Shown here: positions 42,287 through 51,400 of the stretch, in pieces
Layout of the letters: every line of letters begins with the position of its first letter
Position numbering within the stretch: the stretch's first letter is position 1
DNA from: Ruegeria_B marisflavi
GTDB taxonomy: Bacteria > Pseudomonadota > Alphaproteobacteria > Rhodobacterales > Rhodobacteraceae
Direction of reading: 5' to 3'
DNA length: 64,000 bases
Assembly: GCF_025673445.1 (NCBI RefSeq)
Contig: NZ_JAOVQN010000015.1
Span: forward strand, 62,001-126,000
Notes under the pieces: model-generated
Database searches by the model: none
Seen by the model: the letters and a program-made list of their open reading frames with translations, nothing else
Told to the model about the DNA's origin: nothing
Program-made: the position numbers and the translations under genes

Positions 42287-43494
42287 AGAAAACTCCTCCC
42301 CGGTCCCTGTGCCGGAATACCCAGATGCGCCGCAACCGAGGCGGCGATATCGGCGAAATTCACCTGTACGATCTGCCCTGCCCCGCGCCCGACGACCAGC
42401 ACCGGCACCTGTTCGCGGGTGTGATCGGTGCCAGACCAGCTGGGGTCGTTGCCATGATCGGCGGTCAGAACCATCAGATCGCCGGGGCGCAGGCTTTGCA
42501 GGATTTTCCCGATCTCGCGGTCGAACCACTCCAGCGCGCGAGCATATCCGCTGATGTCGCGGCGGTGGCCATAAAGGCTGTCGAATTCCACGAAATTGGC
42601 GAAGGTCAGGCTGCCCTCTTCGGCGGTGGCGACCAGCCGGGCGAGATGGGTCATCAGCTCGGCATCCGACCCTTTGACCACATCGTCGATCCCCTGCATC
42701 GAGAAGATATCGCCGATCTTGCCCACCCCATGCACGCGGCGGCCCGCATCCTTTGCCCAGTTGGTCAGCACCGGCGCGGGTGGGGTGATGGCGAAATCCT
42801 TGCGGTTGGTGGTGCGGGTGAACCCGGTTTCGGGCGAGCCGACGAAAGGTCGCGCGATCACCCGCCCGACTTTCATTTCGTGCAGGCGCGGCGCGACGGC
42901 CTTGCACAGCGCCAGCAACCGGTCGAGGCCAAAGGTTTCCTCATGAGCGGCGATCTGCAACACACTGTCGGCGGAGGTGTAGCAGATCGGCTTGCCAGTA
43001 TGCATGTGCTCGACCCCATGGCGGTCGATGATCACCGTGCCCGAGGCATGGCAATTGCCCAGGATGCCGTCGCTGCCGGCGGCCTCGGCCACCGCCTGTA
43101 CCAGATTATCCGGAAAGGCGGGAATAGTATCAGGAAAATAGTGCCAGTCCCACGGCACCGGCAGGCCCGCCAGTTCCCAATGACCCGAGGGCGTATCCTT
43201 GCCCCGGCTGTGTTCGCGGGCGCAGCCCCAGAGGCCCGAGGGGTCCGCCGCCAGCCCCGGTGTGGCCGCGCCCGAGGCGAGCCGGGTGGCGGCACCAAGG
43301 CCCAGCCGGTCGAGATGGGGCAGATGCAGCGGGCCGCTGCGCCCCTCTTCCGCGTCACCGCGCGCGCAGGCCTGGGCAATATGAGCCAGCGTGTTGGCGC
43401 CGGTATCGGGCCGATCGCCGTTGAAGAAGGTATCGGCATCAGGTGCACCACCGATGCCGACAGAATCCATCACCACGAGAAAGGCGCGCGTCAT
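42283..43494 (-). CDS. deoB: Phosphopentomutase
   Basis: Interconverts (deoxy)ribose 1-phosphate and 5-phosphate, linking nucleoside phosphorolysis to central metabolism. 403 residues of the alkaline-phosphatase-like metal-dependent type: VMDSVGIGGAPDADTF at the N-terminus with the metal Asp and TADHGNDPSWSGTDHTRE near the C-terminus. Overlaps deoA by ATGA and add by GTGA. Confidence 0.96.
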   Translation of the reverse strand: MTRAFLVVMDSVGIGGAPDADTFFNGDRPDTGANTLAHIAQACARGDAEEGRSGPLHLPHLDRLGLGAATRLASGAATPGLAADPSGLWGCAREHSRGKDTPSGHWELAGLPVPWDWHYFPDTIPAFPDNLVQAVAEAAGSDGILGNCHASGTVIIDRHGVEHMHTGKPICYTSADSVLQIAAHEETFGLDRLLALCKAVAPRLHEMKVGRVIARPFVGSPETGFTRTTNRKDFAITPPAPVLTNWAKDAGRRVHGVGKIGDIFSMQGIDDVVKGSDAELMTHLARLVATAEEGSLTFANFVEFDSLYGHRRDISGYARALEWFDREIGKILQSLRPGDLMVLTADHGNDPSWSGTDHTREQVPVLVVGRGAGQIVQVNFADIAASVAAHLGIPAQGPGRSFL

Positions 43495-44801
43495 GGTGTG
43501 ATCCTTTCATGGATCAGCGGTGGCAGCTTGCCGGGCGTCTCCTCGATGGTGATCGCGGCGCGCAGCGCCGCCTCTGCGGCCTCTGCCGCCTCTTGCCTTG
43601 CGGCGTGGATGGTGGCGAGCGGGGTTCCGGTGCTGACCGATGAGCCCAGACGGATCACGCGGGAAAGGCCGACCGAAGGATCGACGGTATCGCTTTCGAC
43701 CTGCCGCCCGCCGCCCAGCGCCACAACGGCAAGGCCCAGCGCCTCGCCGTCGATGGCGGTGACATAGCCTGACGCGTGGGCGGGAACCTCGCGGATAACG
43801 GTCGACTCGGGTAGGAACCGCTGCCAGTTTTCGACGAACTGCACCGGCCCGCCGACAGCCGCGATCATGCGGCCAAAGCGGTCGGCTGCGCGCCCGTCGG
43901 CGATGATGGCCCGGATCAGGTCGGCGCCGCTGGCCGCATCCGGTGCCAGCCCTGCGTCAGAGAGCAGCACGCCGCCCAGTTCCGCCGAAAGTTGCGCAAG
44001 CGGGTCGTCGGCACGGCCAGAGGTCAGCACCCGCATCACCTCACCCACCTCGAGCGCGTTTCCGAGGCTGGGCGCCAGCGGCTGGCTCATATCGGTGATC
44101 AGGGCCGAGGTGCGGCACCCGGCGGCATTGGCGGTCTCGGTCAGGGCGCGGGCCAGGGCGCGCGCTTCGTCCGGCGACTTCATGAACGCGCCGCTGCCCA
44201 GTTTCACGTCCAGCACCAGCGCGTCGGGGCTGGCGGCCAGTTTCTTGGACAGGATCGAGGCGGTGATCAGATCGAGGCTTTCGACCGTGGCCGTCACATC
44301 GCGGATGGCATAAAGCCGCTTGTCGGCGGGTGCGATGCGCGCGGTGGCGCCGACAATGGCGGCCCCGGTGTCGCGAACCACCTGCGTCAGCCGGTCAGGC
44401 CCGAGTTGAGTGGTGACGCCGGGGATCGCTTCCATCTTGTCGAGCGTGCCGCCGGTATGGCCCAGCCCCCGGCCCGAGATCATCGGCACATAGGCGCCGC
44501 ATTCGGCAAGCGCGGGCGCCAGCACCAGACTGACGCAATCGCCCACCCCGCCCGTGGAATGCTTGTCGATCACCGGCCCGTCAAAATCCCAGCTGAGCAC
44601 ATCACCGGTATCGCGCATGGCCAGCGTCAGCGCCGCGCGCCCCCCTGGGCCGAGCCGCCCCATGCAGACGCCCATGGCAAAGGCGCCTGCCTGAGCGTCG
44701 CTGACAGTGCCATCGGCGAGGCCCTGGGCAAACCATGTCAATTCAGCCGCACTCGGCACCTCGTGCCGTCTGAGCCGGGCAATGATGGCGCGGGCGTCCA
44801 T
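43491..44801 (-). CDS. deoA: Thymidine phosphorylase
   Basis: Phosphorolyses thymidine or deoxyuridine to base plus deoxyribose 1-phosphate; 436 residues, nucleoside phosphorylase II fold. Key elements are DKHSTGGVGDCVSL for phosphate binding, GRGLGHTGGTLDKMEAI, and KLGSGAFMKSPDEA. Starts three bases after the cdd stop and overlaps deoB, so the products feed directly to DeoB. Confidence 0.96.
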   Translation of the reverse strand: MDARAIIARLRRHEVPSAAELTWFAQGLADGTVSDAQAGAFAMGVCMGRLGPGGRAALTLAMRDTGDVLSWDFDGPVIDKHSTGGVGDCVSLVLAPALAECGAYVPMISGRGLGHTGGTLDKMEAIPGVTTQLGPDRLTQVVRDTGAAIVGATARIAPADKRLYAIRDVTATVESLDLITASILSKKLAASPDALVLDVKLGSGAFMKSPDEARALARALTETANAAGCRTSALITDMSQPLAPSLGNALEVGEVMRVLTSGRADDPLAQLSAELGGVLLSDAGLAPDAASGADLIRAIIADGRAADRFGRMIAAVGGPVQFVENWQRFLPESTVIREVPAHASGYVTAIDGEALGLAVVALGGGRQVESDTVDPSVGLSRVIRLGSSVSTGTPLATIHAARQEAAEAAEAALRAAITIEETPGKLPPLIHERITP

Positions 44802-44804
44802 GGC

Positions 44805-45197
44805 TCAGCTTTTGTCCATATGGGCCGCTCCAAAAGCGCCGGGCAGGAGTTGGCCAATGGTCATCGCGGTTTCAACGCCCTCCAGATTGGCCATGGTCAC
44901 AACCACATCCGGGTCGCCGAATTCAGCCAGTTTCTGGCGGCAGCCACCGCAGGGCGGTACCGGTGCGGGGCTGTCCGCGACCACATAGACCTCGGTCAGC
45001 CGGGTTTCACCAGCGGCGACCATTGCGGCGATTGCCCCCGCTTCGGCACAGGTGCCTTCGGGATAGGCGATGTTTTCGACGTTACAACCGGAATAGACCG
45101 CGCCCGAGGCGGCCCGGATCGCCGCGCCCACCTTGAACCGGGAATAGGGCGCATGGGCGTTTTCACGAACGGTCAGGGCGGCGGATTTGAGGCTCAT
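44805..45197 (-). CDS. cdd: Cytidine deaminase
   Basis: Converts (deoxy)cytidine to (deoxy)uridine, the step before DeoA; 130 residues, small tetrameric zinc type. Zinc Cys and catalytic Glu in YPEGTCAEAGAIA, the other two zinc Cys in PPCGGCRQKLAEFG. Start MSLKSAAL at 45197 follows GGGGAA; the longer frame to 45278 runs into the intergenic repeat. First gene of the salvage operon. Confidence 0.95.
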   Translation of the reverse strand: MSLKSAALTVRENAHAPYSRFKVGAAIRAASGAVYSGCNVENIAYPEGTCAEAGAIAAMVAAGETRLTEVYVVADSPAPVPPCGGCRQKLAEFGDPDVVVTMANLEGVETAMTIGQLLPGAFGAAHMDKS

Positions 45198-45270
45198 GGC
45201 GATTCCCCGGTTTTTGATCATCTGGTCGGAAATGCATACCCCATCCCGCATCCGCGCGCGAGGGGAACCG

Positions 45271-45333
45271 CCGGGCAAGGGGGCGCTGCCCCCGTCCTGC
45301 GGACGCCCCCGGAGTATTTTCGGCGAAATGACG
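45271..45333 (+). repeat. Rhodobacterales intergenic repeat, copy D, with hairpin
   Basis: A GGGGGC-GCT-GCCCCC hairpin (45279-45293) followed by GGAGTATTT (45311-45319) and TCGGCGAAATGACG. It lies after the cupin gene stop and before the cdd start on the minus strand, so the hairpin may also end cupin transcription. Confidence 0.6.
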
Positions 45334-45338
45334 CGGCT

Positions 45339-46424
45339 TTAGCCCAGCGTGGTGTTGAAGGTTCCGGGCAAGGTAACTTCAAGCAGCTCGATATCGTCGG
45401 AAGGGCCGGACAGGTAGGTGCGCATGCCCGGTGGAATCACAAAGGCATCGCCCTGTTCCAGCGGGTACGGATCGCGCCCCTCGCCCTCTAGCGTCACAGT
45501 GCCGTTCATCACGAAGGTGAACAGGATATCGGTGTCATGAGCGGCCCATTGCGGCGCACCCTGCCCCCGGCGCACCACCTGCACCCCGGCCACACCCTTG
45601 GTGTTGGCGGCGATGGTGGTGTCGCGGCAGACATAGCCCGGCAGGCGAAAGGGGGACCATTCGGCGCCCTCGGCGCGGTTGTAGACAAAGCGCTGGCCCT
45701 GCCACTCGCGGTCGGGGCGCAGGTGCGGGGTGGGCAGGGTCATCTCGTGATCGATCTCGGTGACATGTTCGGCGGGCACGCCGATCTCGATCACCTGCAC
45801 GTTGTCGCTGGCCTCCAGCACCCGGTGGCGGATTTCGGGCGGCTGGATGAAGCAATCCCCGGCGGTCAGGCGCATCTTGTCGCCCTGATCCTCGTAGACG
45901 ACGTCGACCCAGCCATGGATGCAGAAGATGAGCTGAAAGCCCACGCGGTGGAAATGCACCATGTCCGGCACTGGCCCACCGTCGGGGATGCGGATATGGC
46001 TGGCGATGATCGAGCCACCGAGGCGAGAAGGCACCAGATCGCGGTAATGCATGCCGGCGCGACCGATGATCCAGGGCGCCTGATCCTTGAGCCGGCGCAC
46101 CACGAATGTGTGTTCGGTCTGTGGCATCACCAGGGGCGGGTGGCGCTCCTCTATCTCGATCCGTGTGCCGTTGGGCGCAATCAGGCTGCGCTGGCCATCG
46201 GCGAAACCGTCCGGATCCTCGGTGAGAATGCGCAGGGTGCCGGGCGACTCGGGCGCGCCCTTTTCGATGCGCAGGCGCAGGCCATGACCCGAAAACACCG
46301 CGATACGCGGGTCATCGGCAGGATAGATCATGTCCATCCGCATACCCAGAACCTTGGTGTAAAAGGGGATATCGTCGCGCAGCTCGTCCGTGGGCAGGCG
46401 CATTTCGGCGATCGTGTCGGTCAT
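45339..46424 (-). CDS. VOC-like domain fused to a double cupin
   Basis: 361 residues, three beta modules. Residues 1-105 resemble a VOC/glyoxalase half (IPFYTKVLGMRMDMIY, IAVFSGHGLRLRIEKG). Residues 130-230 are a first cupin (VHFHRVGFQLIFCIHGWVDV, ending PPEIRHRV) and 270-361 a second (HDTDILFTFVMNGTVTLEGEG, DAFVIPPGMRTYL). The first cupin keeps several His and one Glu as likely metal ligands; the second is poorer. Probably a dioxygenase or sugar/organic acid isomerase; substrate unknown. Divergent from maeB, with an 18-bp palindrome between. Confidence 0.7.
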   Translation of the reverse strand: MTDTIAEMRLPTDELRDDIPFYTKVLGMRMDMIYPADDPRIAVFSGHGLRLRIEKGAPESPGTLRILTEDPDGFADGQRSLIAPNGTRIEIEERHPPLVMPQTEHTFVVRRLKDQAPWIIGRAGMHYRDLVPSRLGGSIIASHIRIPDGGPVPDMVHFHRVGFQLIFCIHGWVDVVYEDQGDKMRLTAGDCFIQPPEIRHRVLEASDNVQVIEIGVPAEHVTEIDHEMTLPTPHLRPDREWQGQRFVYNRAEGAEWSPFRLPGYVCRDTTIAANTKGVAGVQVVRRGQGAPQWAAHDTDILFTFVMNGTVTLEGEGRDPYPLEQGDAFVIPPGMRTYLSGPSDDIELLEVTLPGTFNTTLG

Positions 46425-46528
46425 GGCTGTCTCCTCTTACCTGGGACAGTGGCCGTGAGGGTGACAATTTGCAATAACCCGCCTGCGACCTTGTAACCTG
46501 AAATGCCCTGTTCCCCTGCGTAAAGATA

Positions 46529-46546
46529 TAGTTTAATGCTAAACTA
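46529..46546. promoter_or_regulatory. 18-bp palindrome upstream of maeB
   Basis: TAGTTTA-ATGC-TAAACTA, a perfect 7-bp inverted repeat 25 bases before the maeB start and 105 bases before the divergent cupin start. AT-rich and centred near the expected promoter, which suits a repressor operator such as a MarR/GntR site. The maeB ribosome site GAGGAGG follows. Confidence 0.45.
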
Positions 46547-46571
46547 GTTTCCCGAGGAGGAATTTGACGAG

Positions 46572-48845
46572 ATGTCCGACCAGCCCAGCCTGCGCCAGGC
46601 GGCGCTTGATTACCACGCCTATCCGAAGCCCGGGAAACTGGAGATCCGCGCCACCAAGCCGATGGCCAATGGCCGCGACCTGGCGCGCGCCTATTCACCG
46701 GGCGTGGCCGAGGCCTGTCTGGAGATCAAGGCCGATGCCAGCACCGCCGAGACCTATACCGCGCGCGGCAATCTGGTGGCGGTGGTGTCGAACGGCACCG
46801 CGGTTCTGGGGCTGGGCAATATCGGCGCGCTGGCCTCGAAACCGGTGATGGAAGGCAAGGCGGTTCTGTTCAAGAAATTCGCGGGCATCGACTGTTTCGA
46901 TATCGAGGTGAACGAGAGCGACCCGGAAAAGCTGGCCGATATCGTCTGCGCGCTGGAGCCGACATTCGGCGCCATCAACCTCGAAGACATCAAGGCGCCC
47001 GACTGTTTCATTGTCGAGAAGCTGTGCCGCGAGCGGATGAACATTCCGGTCTTTCATGACGACCAGCATGGGACCGCGATTGTGGTCGGGGCGGCGGCGC
47101 GCAACGCGCTGCATGTGGCGGGCAAATCATTTGCCGATATCAAGATCGTCTCGACCGGTGGCGGGGCGGCCGGGATCGCCTGCCTGAACATGTTGCTGAA
47201 ACTTGGGGTGAAGCGGGAGAACATCTGGCTCTGCGATATTCACGGGCTGGTCTATGAGGGGCGTGTCGAGGACATGAACCCGCAAAAGGCGGCCTTTGCC
47301 CAGGCCACCGATCTGCGGACGTTGGACGATGTGGTAGAGGGCGCCGATCTGTTTCTGGGCCTGAGCGGGCCCAATGTGCTGACGCCCGAGATGGTGGCGC
47401 GCATGGCGAAACGGCCAATCATCTTTGCACTGGCCAACCCCACGCCCGAAATCCTGCCCGACGCGGCGCGCGCGGTCGCCCCGGACGCGATCATCGCAAC
47501 CGGTCGCAGCGATTTCCCGAACCAGGTCAACAACGTCCTTTGCTTTCCCTTCATCTTTCGCGGGGCGCTGGATGTGGGCGCGACCGAGATCAACGATGCC
47601 ATGCAGATCGCCTGTGTCGAAGGCATCGCCGAACTCGCCCGTATCACCACCAGCGCCGAGGCGGCGGCGGCCTATCAGGGCGAGCAGCTGACGTTCGGGG
47701 CTGACTACCTGATCCCCAAACCCTTTGACCCGCGACTTGTCGGAGTCGTCTCCTCTGCCGTGGCGCGCGCCGCGATGGAAAGCGGCGTGGCCCGCCGTCC
47801 AATCGCCGATCTGGAAGCCTATCGGCAGAAACTGAACCAGAGCGTGTTCAAATCCGCCCTGCTGATGCGCCCTGTCTTCGAGGCGGCGTCCAAGGCGGCG
47901 CGGCGGCTCGTCTTTGCCGAGGGCGAGGACGAACGGGTGCTGCGCGCGGCGCAGGCCATTCTGGAAGAGACCACCGAGACGCCGATCCTGATCGGCCGCC
48001 CCGAAGTGATCGAGGCGCGTTGCGAGAAGATGGGTCTGTCGGTGCGCCCGGGTCAGGATTTCCAGATCGTGAACCCGGAAAACGACCCGCGCTATTACGA
48101 CTACTGGACGTCCTATCACCGGTTGATGGAGCGGCGCGGGGTGACCCCGGACATTGCAAAAGCGATCATGCGCACCAACACCACCGCCATCGGTGCCATC
48201 ATGGTGCATCGGGGCGAGGCCGACAGCCTGATCTGTGGCACATTCGGCGAATACCGCTGGCATCTGAACTATGTCGAACAGGTGCTGGGCGGCAAGGATC
48301 TGCGCCCGCATGGCGCGTTGTCTCTGATGATCCTGGAAGACGGACCGCTCTTTATCGCCGACACCCATGTGCGCAGCCGCCCCAGCCCCGAAGAACTGGC
48401 CGAGATCACGTTGGGCGCCGCGCGTCATGTGCGCCGCTTTGGCATCGAACCGCAGATCGCCTTTTGCTCGCAATCGCAATTTGGCAACCAGGCCGAAGGC
48501 TCGGGCCTGCGGCTGCGGCAGGCGATTGAGATACTCGACAGTCGACCGCGCAATTTCACCTATGAGGGCGAAATGAACCTGGACAGCGCGCTGGACCCCG
48601 AACTGCGCCAGCGCATCTTTCCAAACTCGCGGCTGACAGGGGCGGCGAATGTGCTGATCTTTGCCCATGCGGATGCCGCAAGCGGTGTGCGCAACGTGCT
48701 CAAGATGAAGGCGGGCGGTATCGAGGTGGGGCCGATCCTTATGGGCATGGGCAACCGGGCGCATATCGTGACGCCCTCGATCACCGCGCGCGGGTTGTTG
48801 AACATGGCGGCCATTGCGGGAACGCCGGTGGCCCATTACGGTTGA
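46572..48845 (+). CDS. maeB: NADP-dependent malic enzyme with phosphotransacetylase-like domain (MaeB)
   Basis: Oxidative decarboxylation of malate to pyruvate with NADPH; 757 residues, matching MaeB. Residues 1-430 are the malic enzyme: YSPGVAEACLEI, NLVAVVSNGTAVLGLGNIG, VFHDDQHGTAIVVGAA (catalytic Asp region) and the NADP fold VSTGGGAAGIACLNML. Residues 435-757 are a phosphotransacetylase-like regulatory domain, known to bind acetyl-CoA in MaeB homologues without clear transferase activity. It links TCA intermediates to pyruvate and NADPH, useful when growing on fatty acids, propionate or acetate. Confidence 0.95.
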   Translation: MSDQPSLRQAALDYHAYPKPGKLEIRATKPMANGRDLARAYSPGVAEACLEIKADASTAETYTARGNLVAVVSNGTAVLGLGNIGALASKPVMEGKAVLFKKFAGIDCFDIEVNESDPEKLADIVCALEPTFGAINLEDIKAPDCFIVEKLCRERMNIPVFHDDQHGTAIVVGAAARNALHVAGKSFADIKIVSTGGGAAGIACLNMLLKLGVKRENIWLCDIHGLVYEGRVEDMNPQKAAFAQATDLRTLDDVVEGADLFLGLSGPNVLTPEMVARMAKRPIIFALANPTPEILPDAARAVAPDAIIATGRSDFPNQVNNVLCFPFIFRGALDVGATEINDAMQIACVEGIAELARITTSAEAAAAYQGEQLTFGADYLIPKPFDPRLVGVVSSAVARAAMESGVARRPIADLEAYRQKLNQSVFKSALLMRPVFEAASKAARRLVFAEGEDERVLRAAQAILEETTETPILIGRPEVIEARCEKMGLSVRPGQDFQIVNPENDPRYYDYWTSYHRLMERRGVTPDIAKAIMRTNTTAIGAIMVHRGEADSLICGTFGEYRWHLNYVEQVLGGKDLRPHGALSLMILEDGPLFIADTHVRSRPSPEELAEITLGAARHVRRFGIEPQIAFCSQSQFGNQAEGSGLRLRQAIEILDSRPRNFTYEGEMNLDSALDPELRQRIFPNSRLTGAANVLIFAHADAASGVRNVLKMKAGGIEVGPILMGMGNRAHIVTPSITARGLLNMAAIAGTPVAHYG

Positions 48846-48887
48846 TCCTTGGGGCGGCACTTTGGCCGTTCAAAGGGAGAGACCGGG

Positions 48888-49277
48888 ATGAAGGGACATT
48901 GCCATTGCGGCGCGGTCCATTGGCAGAGCGACGGTAAGGTCGCCTGGAGTTGCTATTGCCACTGCGCCGATTGCCGCCGCAATTGCGCCGCCCCGGTCAC
49001 CGCGTTTTTCGGCCTGCCCCATGACAGCGTTCAGTGGGGCGGCGACGCCCCGCGCATCTACCGCTCGTCCGACCGGGTCGAGCGGCTGTTCTGCGGCACC
49101 TGCGGCACTCAGATGGCCTATCGCAACGCCGATGATCGGGTGAACATTCATCTTTACACGGCGACATTGGAGGACCCGTCGGTTCTGCCTCCCCGGTTTC
49201 ACGTATTCCACGCCGCACGACTTCCCTGGCTTGAATTGAAGGACGACCTGCCCCGGTTCGACCGCACTCCAGGCTGA
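48888..49277 (+). CDS. GFA/CENP-V family zinc protein
   Basis: 129 residues of the glutathione-dependent-formaldehyde-activating (GFA) family. Zinc cysteines occur as GHCHCGAVHW, CYCHCADCRRNCAAP and FCGTCGTQMAY. The catalytic claim for GFA is disputed; most members are Cys-rich beta proteins of unknown substrate. Start at 48888 behind AAAGGGAGA. 42 bases after maeB on the same strand. Confidence 0.88.
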   Translation: MKGHCHCGAVHWQSDGKVAWSCYCHCADCRRNCAAPVTAFFGLPHDSVQWGGDAPRIYRSSDRVERLFCGTCGTQMAYRNADDRVNIHLYTATLEDPSVLPPRFHVFHAARLPWLELKDDLPRFDRTPG

Positions 49278-49293
49278 ACCCGATTCCACGCTA

Positions 49294-49405
49294 TTTGCAG
49301 TTCGAAAATTTGCAGTTTTGCAAAATAGCTGTATTTTCCGTCAAAACGAGGCTCAAACGGCATCTTTGCAAAAATTTGCAGGCCGATCCAGGCCATCTCT
49401 GCAAA
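49294..49405. promoter_or_regulatory. Cluster of TTTGCA(AA) boxes upstream of prpE, candidate ScfR/PccR sites
   Basis: TTTGCA occurs at 49294, 49309, 49317 (as TTTGCAAA), 49365 (TTTGCAAA) and 49375, with a degenerate TCTGCAAA at 49398, in a 220-bp AT-rich gap just before the propionyl-CoA synthetase gene. From memory, PccR of Rhodobacter sphaeroides, a short-chain fatty acyl-CoA regulator, binds paired TTTGCAAA boxes at propionyl-CoA carboxylase genes. Spacing here is 8, 10 and 15 bases rather than a uniform 12. The regulator gene is not in the window. Confidence 0.6.
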
Positions 49406-49501
49406 TTTATTGCGATAATGTGACGCTACGTCCGTTGACCGGCTTGCCCGATTGCAGCGCTATGCCTAACACACCATCCAGCCGAACGTGAGGAGGACGC
49501 C

Positions 49502-51391
49502 ATGGCATATCAGGACGTATACGAGAGCTGGAAGAGCGATCCCGAAGCCTTCTGGATGGAAGCCGCCAAGAGCATCGACTGGGTCGAGGCGCCCAGCCGC
49601 GCGCTCGATGACAGCAACGCGCCGCTCTATGAATGGTTCACGGATGCCAAAGTCAACACCTGCTGGAACGCGGTGGACCGTCATGTCGAGGCCGGTCGTG
49701 GCGAGCAGACCGCCATCATCTATGACAGCCCGATCACCCACACCAAGCGGCAGATATCTTACGTCGAACTGCGCAACCGGGTGGCAATGCTGGCCGGTGC
49801 CCTGCGCGCCAAGGGTGTGGAAAAGGGTGACCGCGTCATCATCTACATGCCGATGATCCCCGAGGCGCTCGAGGCGATGCTGGCCTGCGCCCGTCTGGGC
49901 GCGATCCATTCGGTAGTGTTCGGCGGCTTTGCCGCCAATGAACTGGCGGTGCGCATCGACGATGCCCGGCCCAAGGCGATCATCGCCGCCTCTTGCGGGT
50001 TGGAGCCGGGCCGCGTGGTGCATTACAAGCCCCTCCTCGACGGCGCCATCGAACTGGCCAGGCACAAGCCCGAGTTCTGCGTCATCTTCCAGCGCGAGCA
50101 GGAAGTGGCCAAGCTGATCGAGGGGCGCGATTTCAACTGGCACGGCTTCCAGTACGGTGTCGAACCGGCCGAATGCGTGCCGGTCGAAGGTAACCACCCG
50201 GCCTATATTCTCTATACCTCTGGTACCACCGGCGCGCCCAAGGGCGTGCTGCGCCCGACTGCGGGCCATCTGGTTGCGCTGAACTGGACGATGAAGAACA
50301 TTTATAACGTCGATCCAGGCGATGTGTTCTGGGCGGCATCCGATGTGGGCTGGGTCGTTGGCCACAGCTATATCTGCTATGGCCCGCTGATCCACGGCAA
50401 TACCACCATCGTGTTCGAGGGCAAGCCCGTGGGCACCCCCGATGCGGGCACCTTCTGGCGGGTGATTTCCGAGCACAAGGTCAAGAGCTTCTTTACCGCC
50501 CCCACCGCGATCCGCGCCGTCAAGCGCGAGGATCCCAAGGGCGAGATGCTGGCGAAATACGACCTGAGCTGCCTCAAGGCGCTGTATCTGGCGGGTGAAC
50601 GGGCCGACCCGGATACTATCGTCTGGGCGCAAAAGGCGCTGGGTGTGCCGGTGATCGACCACTGGTGGCAGACCGAGACCGGTTGGGCCATCGCCGGCAA
50701 CCCGTTGGGGATCGAGGAATTGCCGGTCAAGCTAGGCTCTCCCGCCAAAGCGATGCCGGGTTATGACGTGCAGATTCTTGACGAGGGCGGCCACCAGATG
50801 AAACCCGGCGAATTGGGCGCCATCGCGGTGAAACTGCCGCTGCCGCCGGGCACCCTACCGGGTCTGTGGAATGCCGAGGCGCGGTTCAGGAAATCCTATC
50901 TGGAGCATTTCCCCGGCTATTACGAAACCGGTGACGCCGGCATGATCGACGAGGACGGATACCTCTATATCATGGCGCGCACTGATGACGTGATCAACGT
51001 CGCGGGCCACCGCCTATCCACCGGCGGCATGGAGGAAGTGCTGGCCAGCCACGAGGACGTGGCCGAATGCGCGGTGATCGGCGTCAGCGACGATCTCAAG
51101 GGTCAGATGCCGCTGGGGTTCCTCTGCCTCAACAACGGTTGCAACCGCGACCATGCGGAAGTGGTGAAAGAGGTGGTCAAGCTGGTGCGCGACAAGATCG
51201 GCCCCGTAGCGGCCTTTAAACTGGCCGTGGTGGTCGACCGCCTGCCCAAGACCCGCTCGGGCAAGATCCTGCGCGGCACCATGGTGTCGATCGCCGATGG
51301 CAAGGAATACAAGATGCCCGCCACGATCGACGATCCGGCCATCCTGGACGAGATCAAGGTCGCGCTGCAAACGCTGGGCTATGCCAAGTGA
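49502..51391 (+). CDS. prpE: Propionyl-CoA synthetase
   Basis: AMP-forming ligase making propionyl-CoA from propionate, ATP and CoA; 629 residues, usual PrpE length. Adenylate motif ILYTSGTTGAPKGVLRPT, DVGWVVGHSYICYGPL, the HWWQTETGW motif and the C-terminal lysine in LPKTRSGKILRG, the site of inhibitory acetylation in this family. GWAIAGNPLG following WWQTETGW fits PrpE rather than acetyl-CoA synthetase. Good ribosome site GAGGAGG. Likely induced by propionyl-CoA through the boxes upstream. Confidence 0.94.
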   Translation: MAYQDVYESWKSDPEAFWMEAAKSIDWVEAPSRALDDSNAPLYEWFTDAKVNTCWNAVDRHVEAGRGEQTAIIYDSPITHTKRQISYVELRNRVAMLAGALRAKGVEKGDRVIIYMPMIPEALEAMLACARLGAIHSVVFGGFAANELAVRIDDARPKAIIAASCGLEPGRVVHYKPLLDGAIELARHKPEFCVIFQREQEVAKLIEGRDFNWHGFQYGVEPAECVPVEGNHPAYILYTSGTTGAPKGVLRPTAGHLVALNWTMKNIYNVDPGDVFWAASDVGWVVGHSYICYGPLIHGNTTIVFEGKPVGTPDAGTFWRVISEHKVKSFFTAPTAIRAVKREDPKGEMLAKYDLSCLKALYLAGERADPDTIVWAQKALGVPVIDHWWQTETGWAIAGNPLGIEELPVKLGSPAKAMPGYDVQILDEGGHQMKPGELGAIAVKLPLPPGTLPGLWNAEARFRKSYLEHFPGYYETGDAGMIDEDGYLYIMARTDDVINVAGHRLSTGGMEEVLASHEDVAECAVIGVSDDLKGQMPLGFLCLNNGCNRDHAEVVKEVVKLVRDKIGPVAAFKLAVVVDRLPKTRSGKILRGTMVSIADGKEYKMPATIDDPAILDEIKVALQTLGYAK

Positions 51392-51400
51392 CGATCTCGG

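Noticed and set aside
42287..42907. Long N-terminal extension of adenosine deaminase
   Set aside because: The frame is open upstream only because it is the out-of-frame shadow of deoB; a GTG with a strong ribosome site at 42286 gives a normal-length enzyme.
42214..43767. 517-codon plus-strand frame
   Set aside because: Antisense to deoB and the ends of add and deoA, all with clear active-site motifs on the minus strand.
46468..46480. Single TTTGCAATA near maeB as a ScfR site
   Set aside because: Only one box with no partner, unlike the cluster at prpE; chance occurrence is likely.
47127..48860. 577-codon minus-strand frame
   Set aside because: Antisense shadow of maeB, whose protein is unmistakable on the plus strand.
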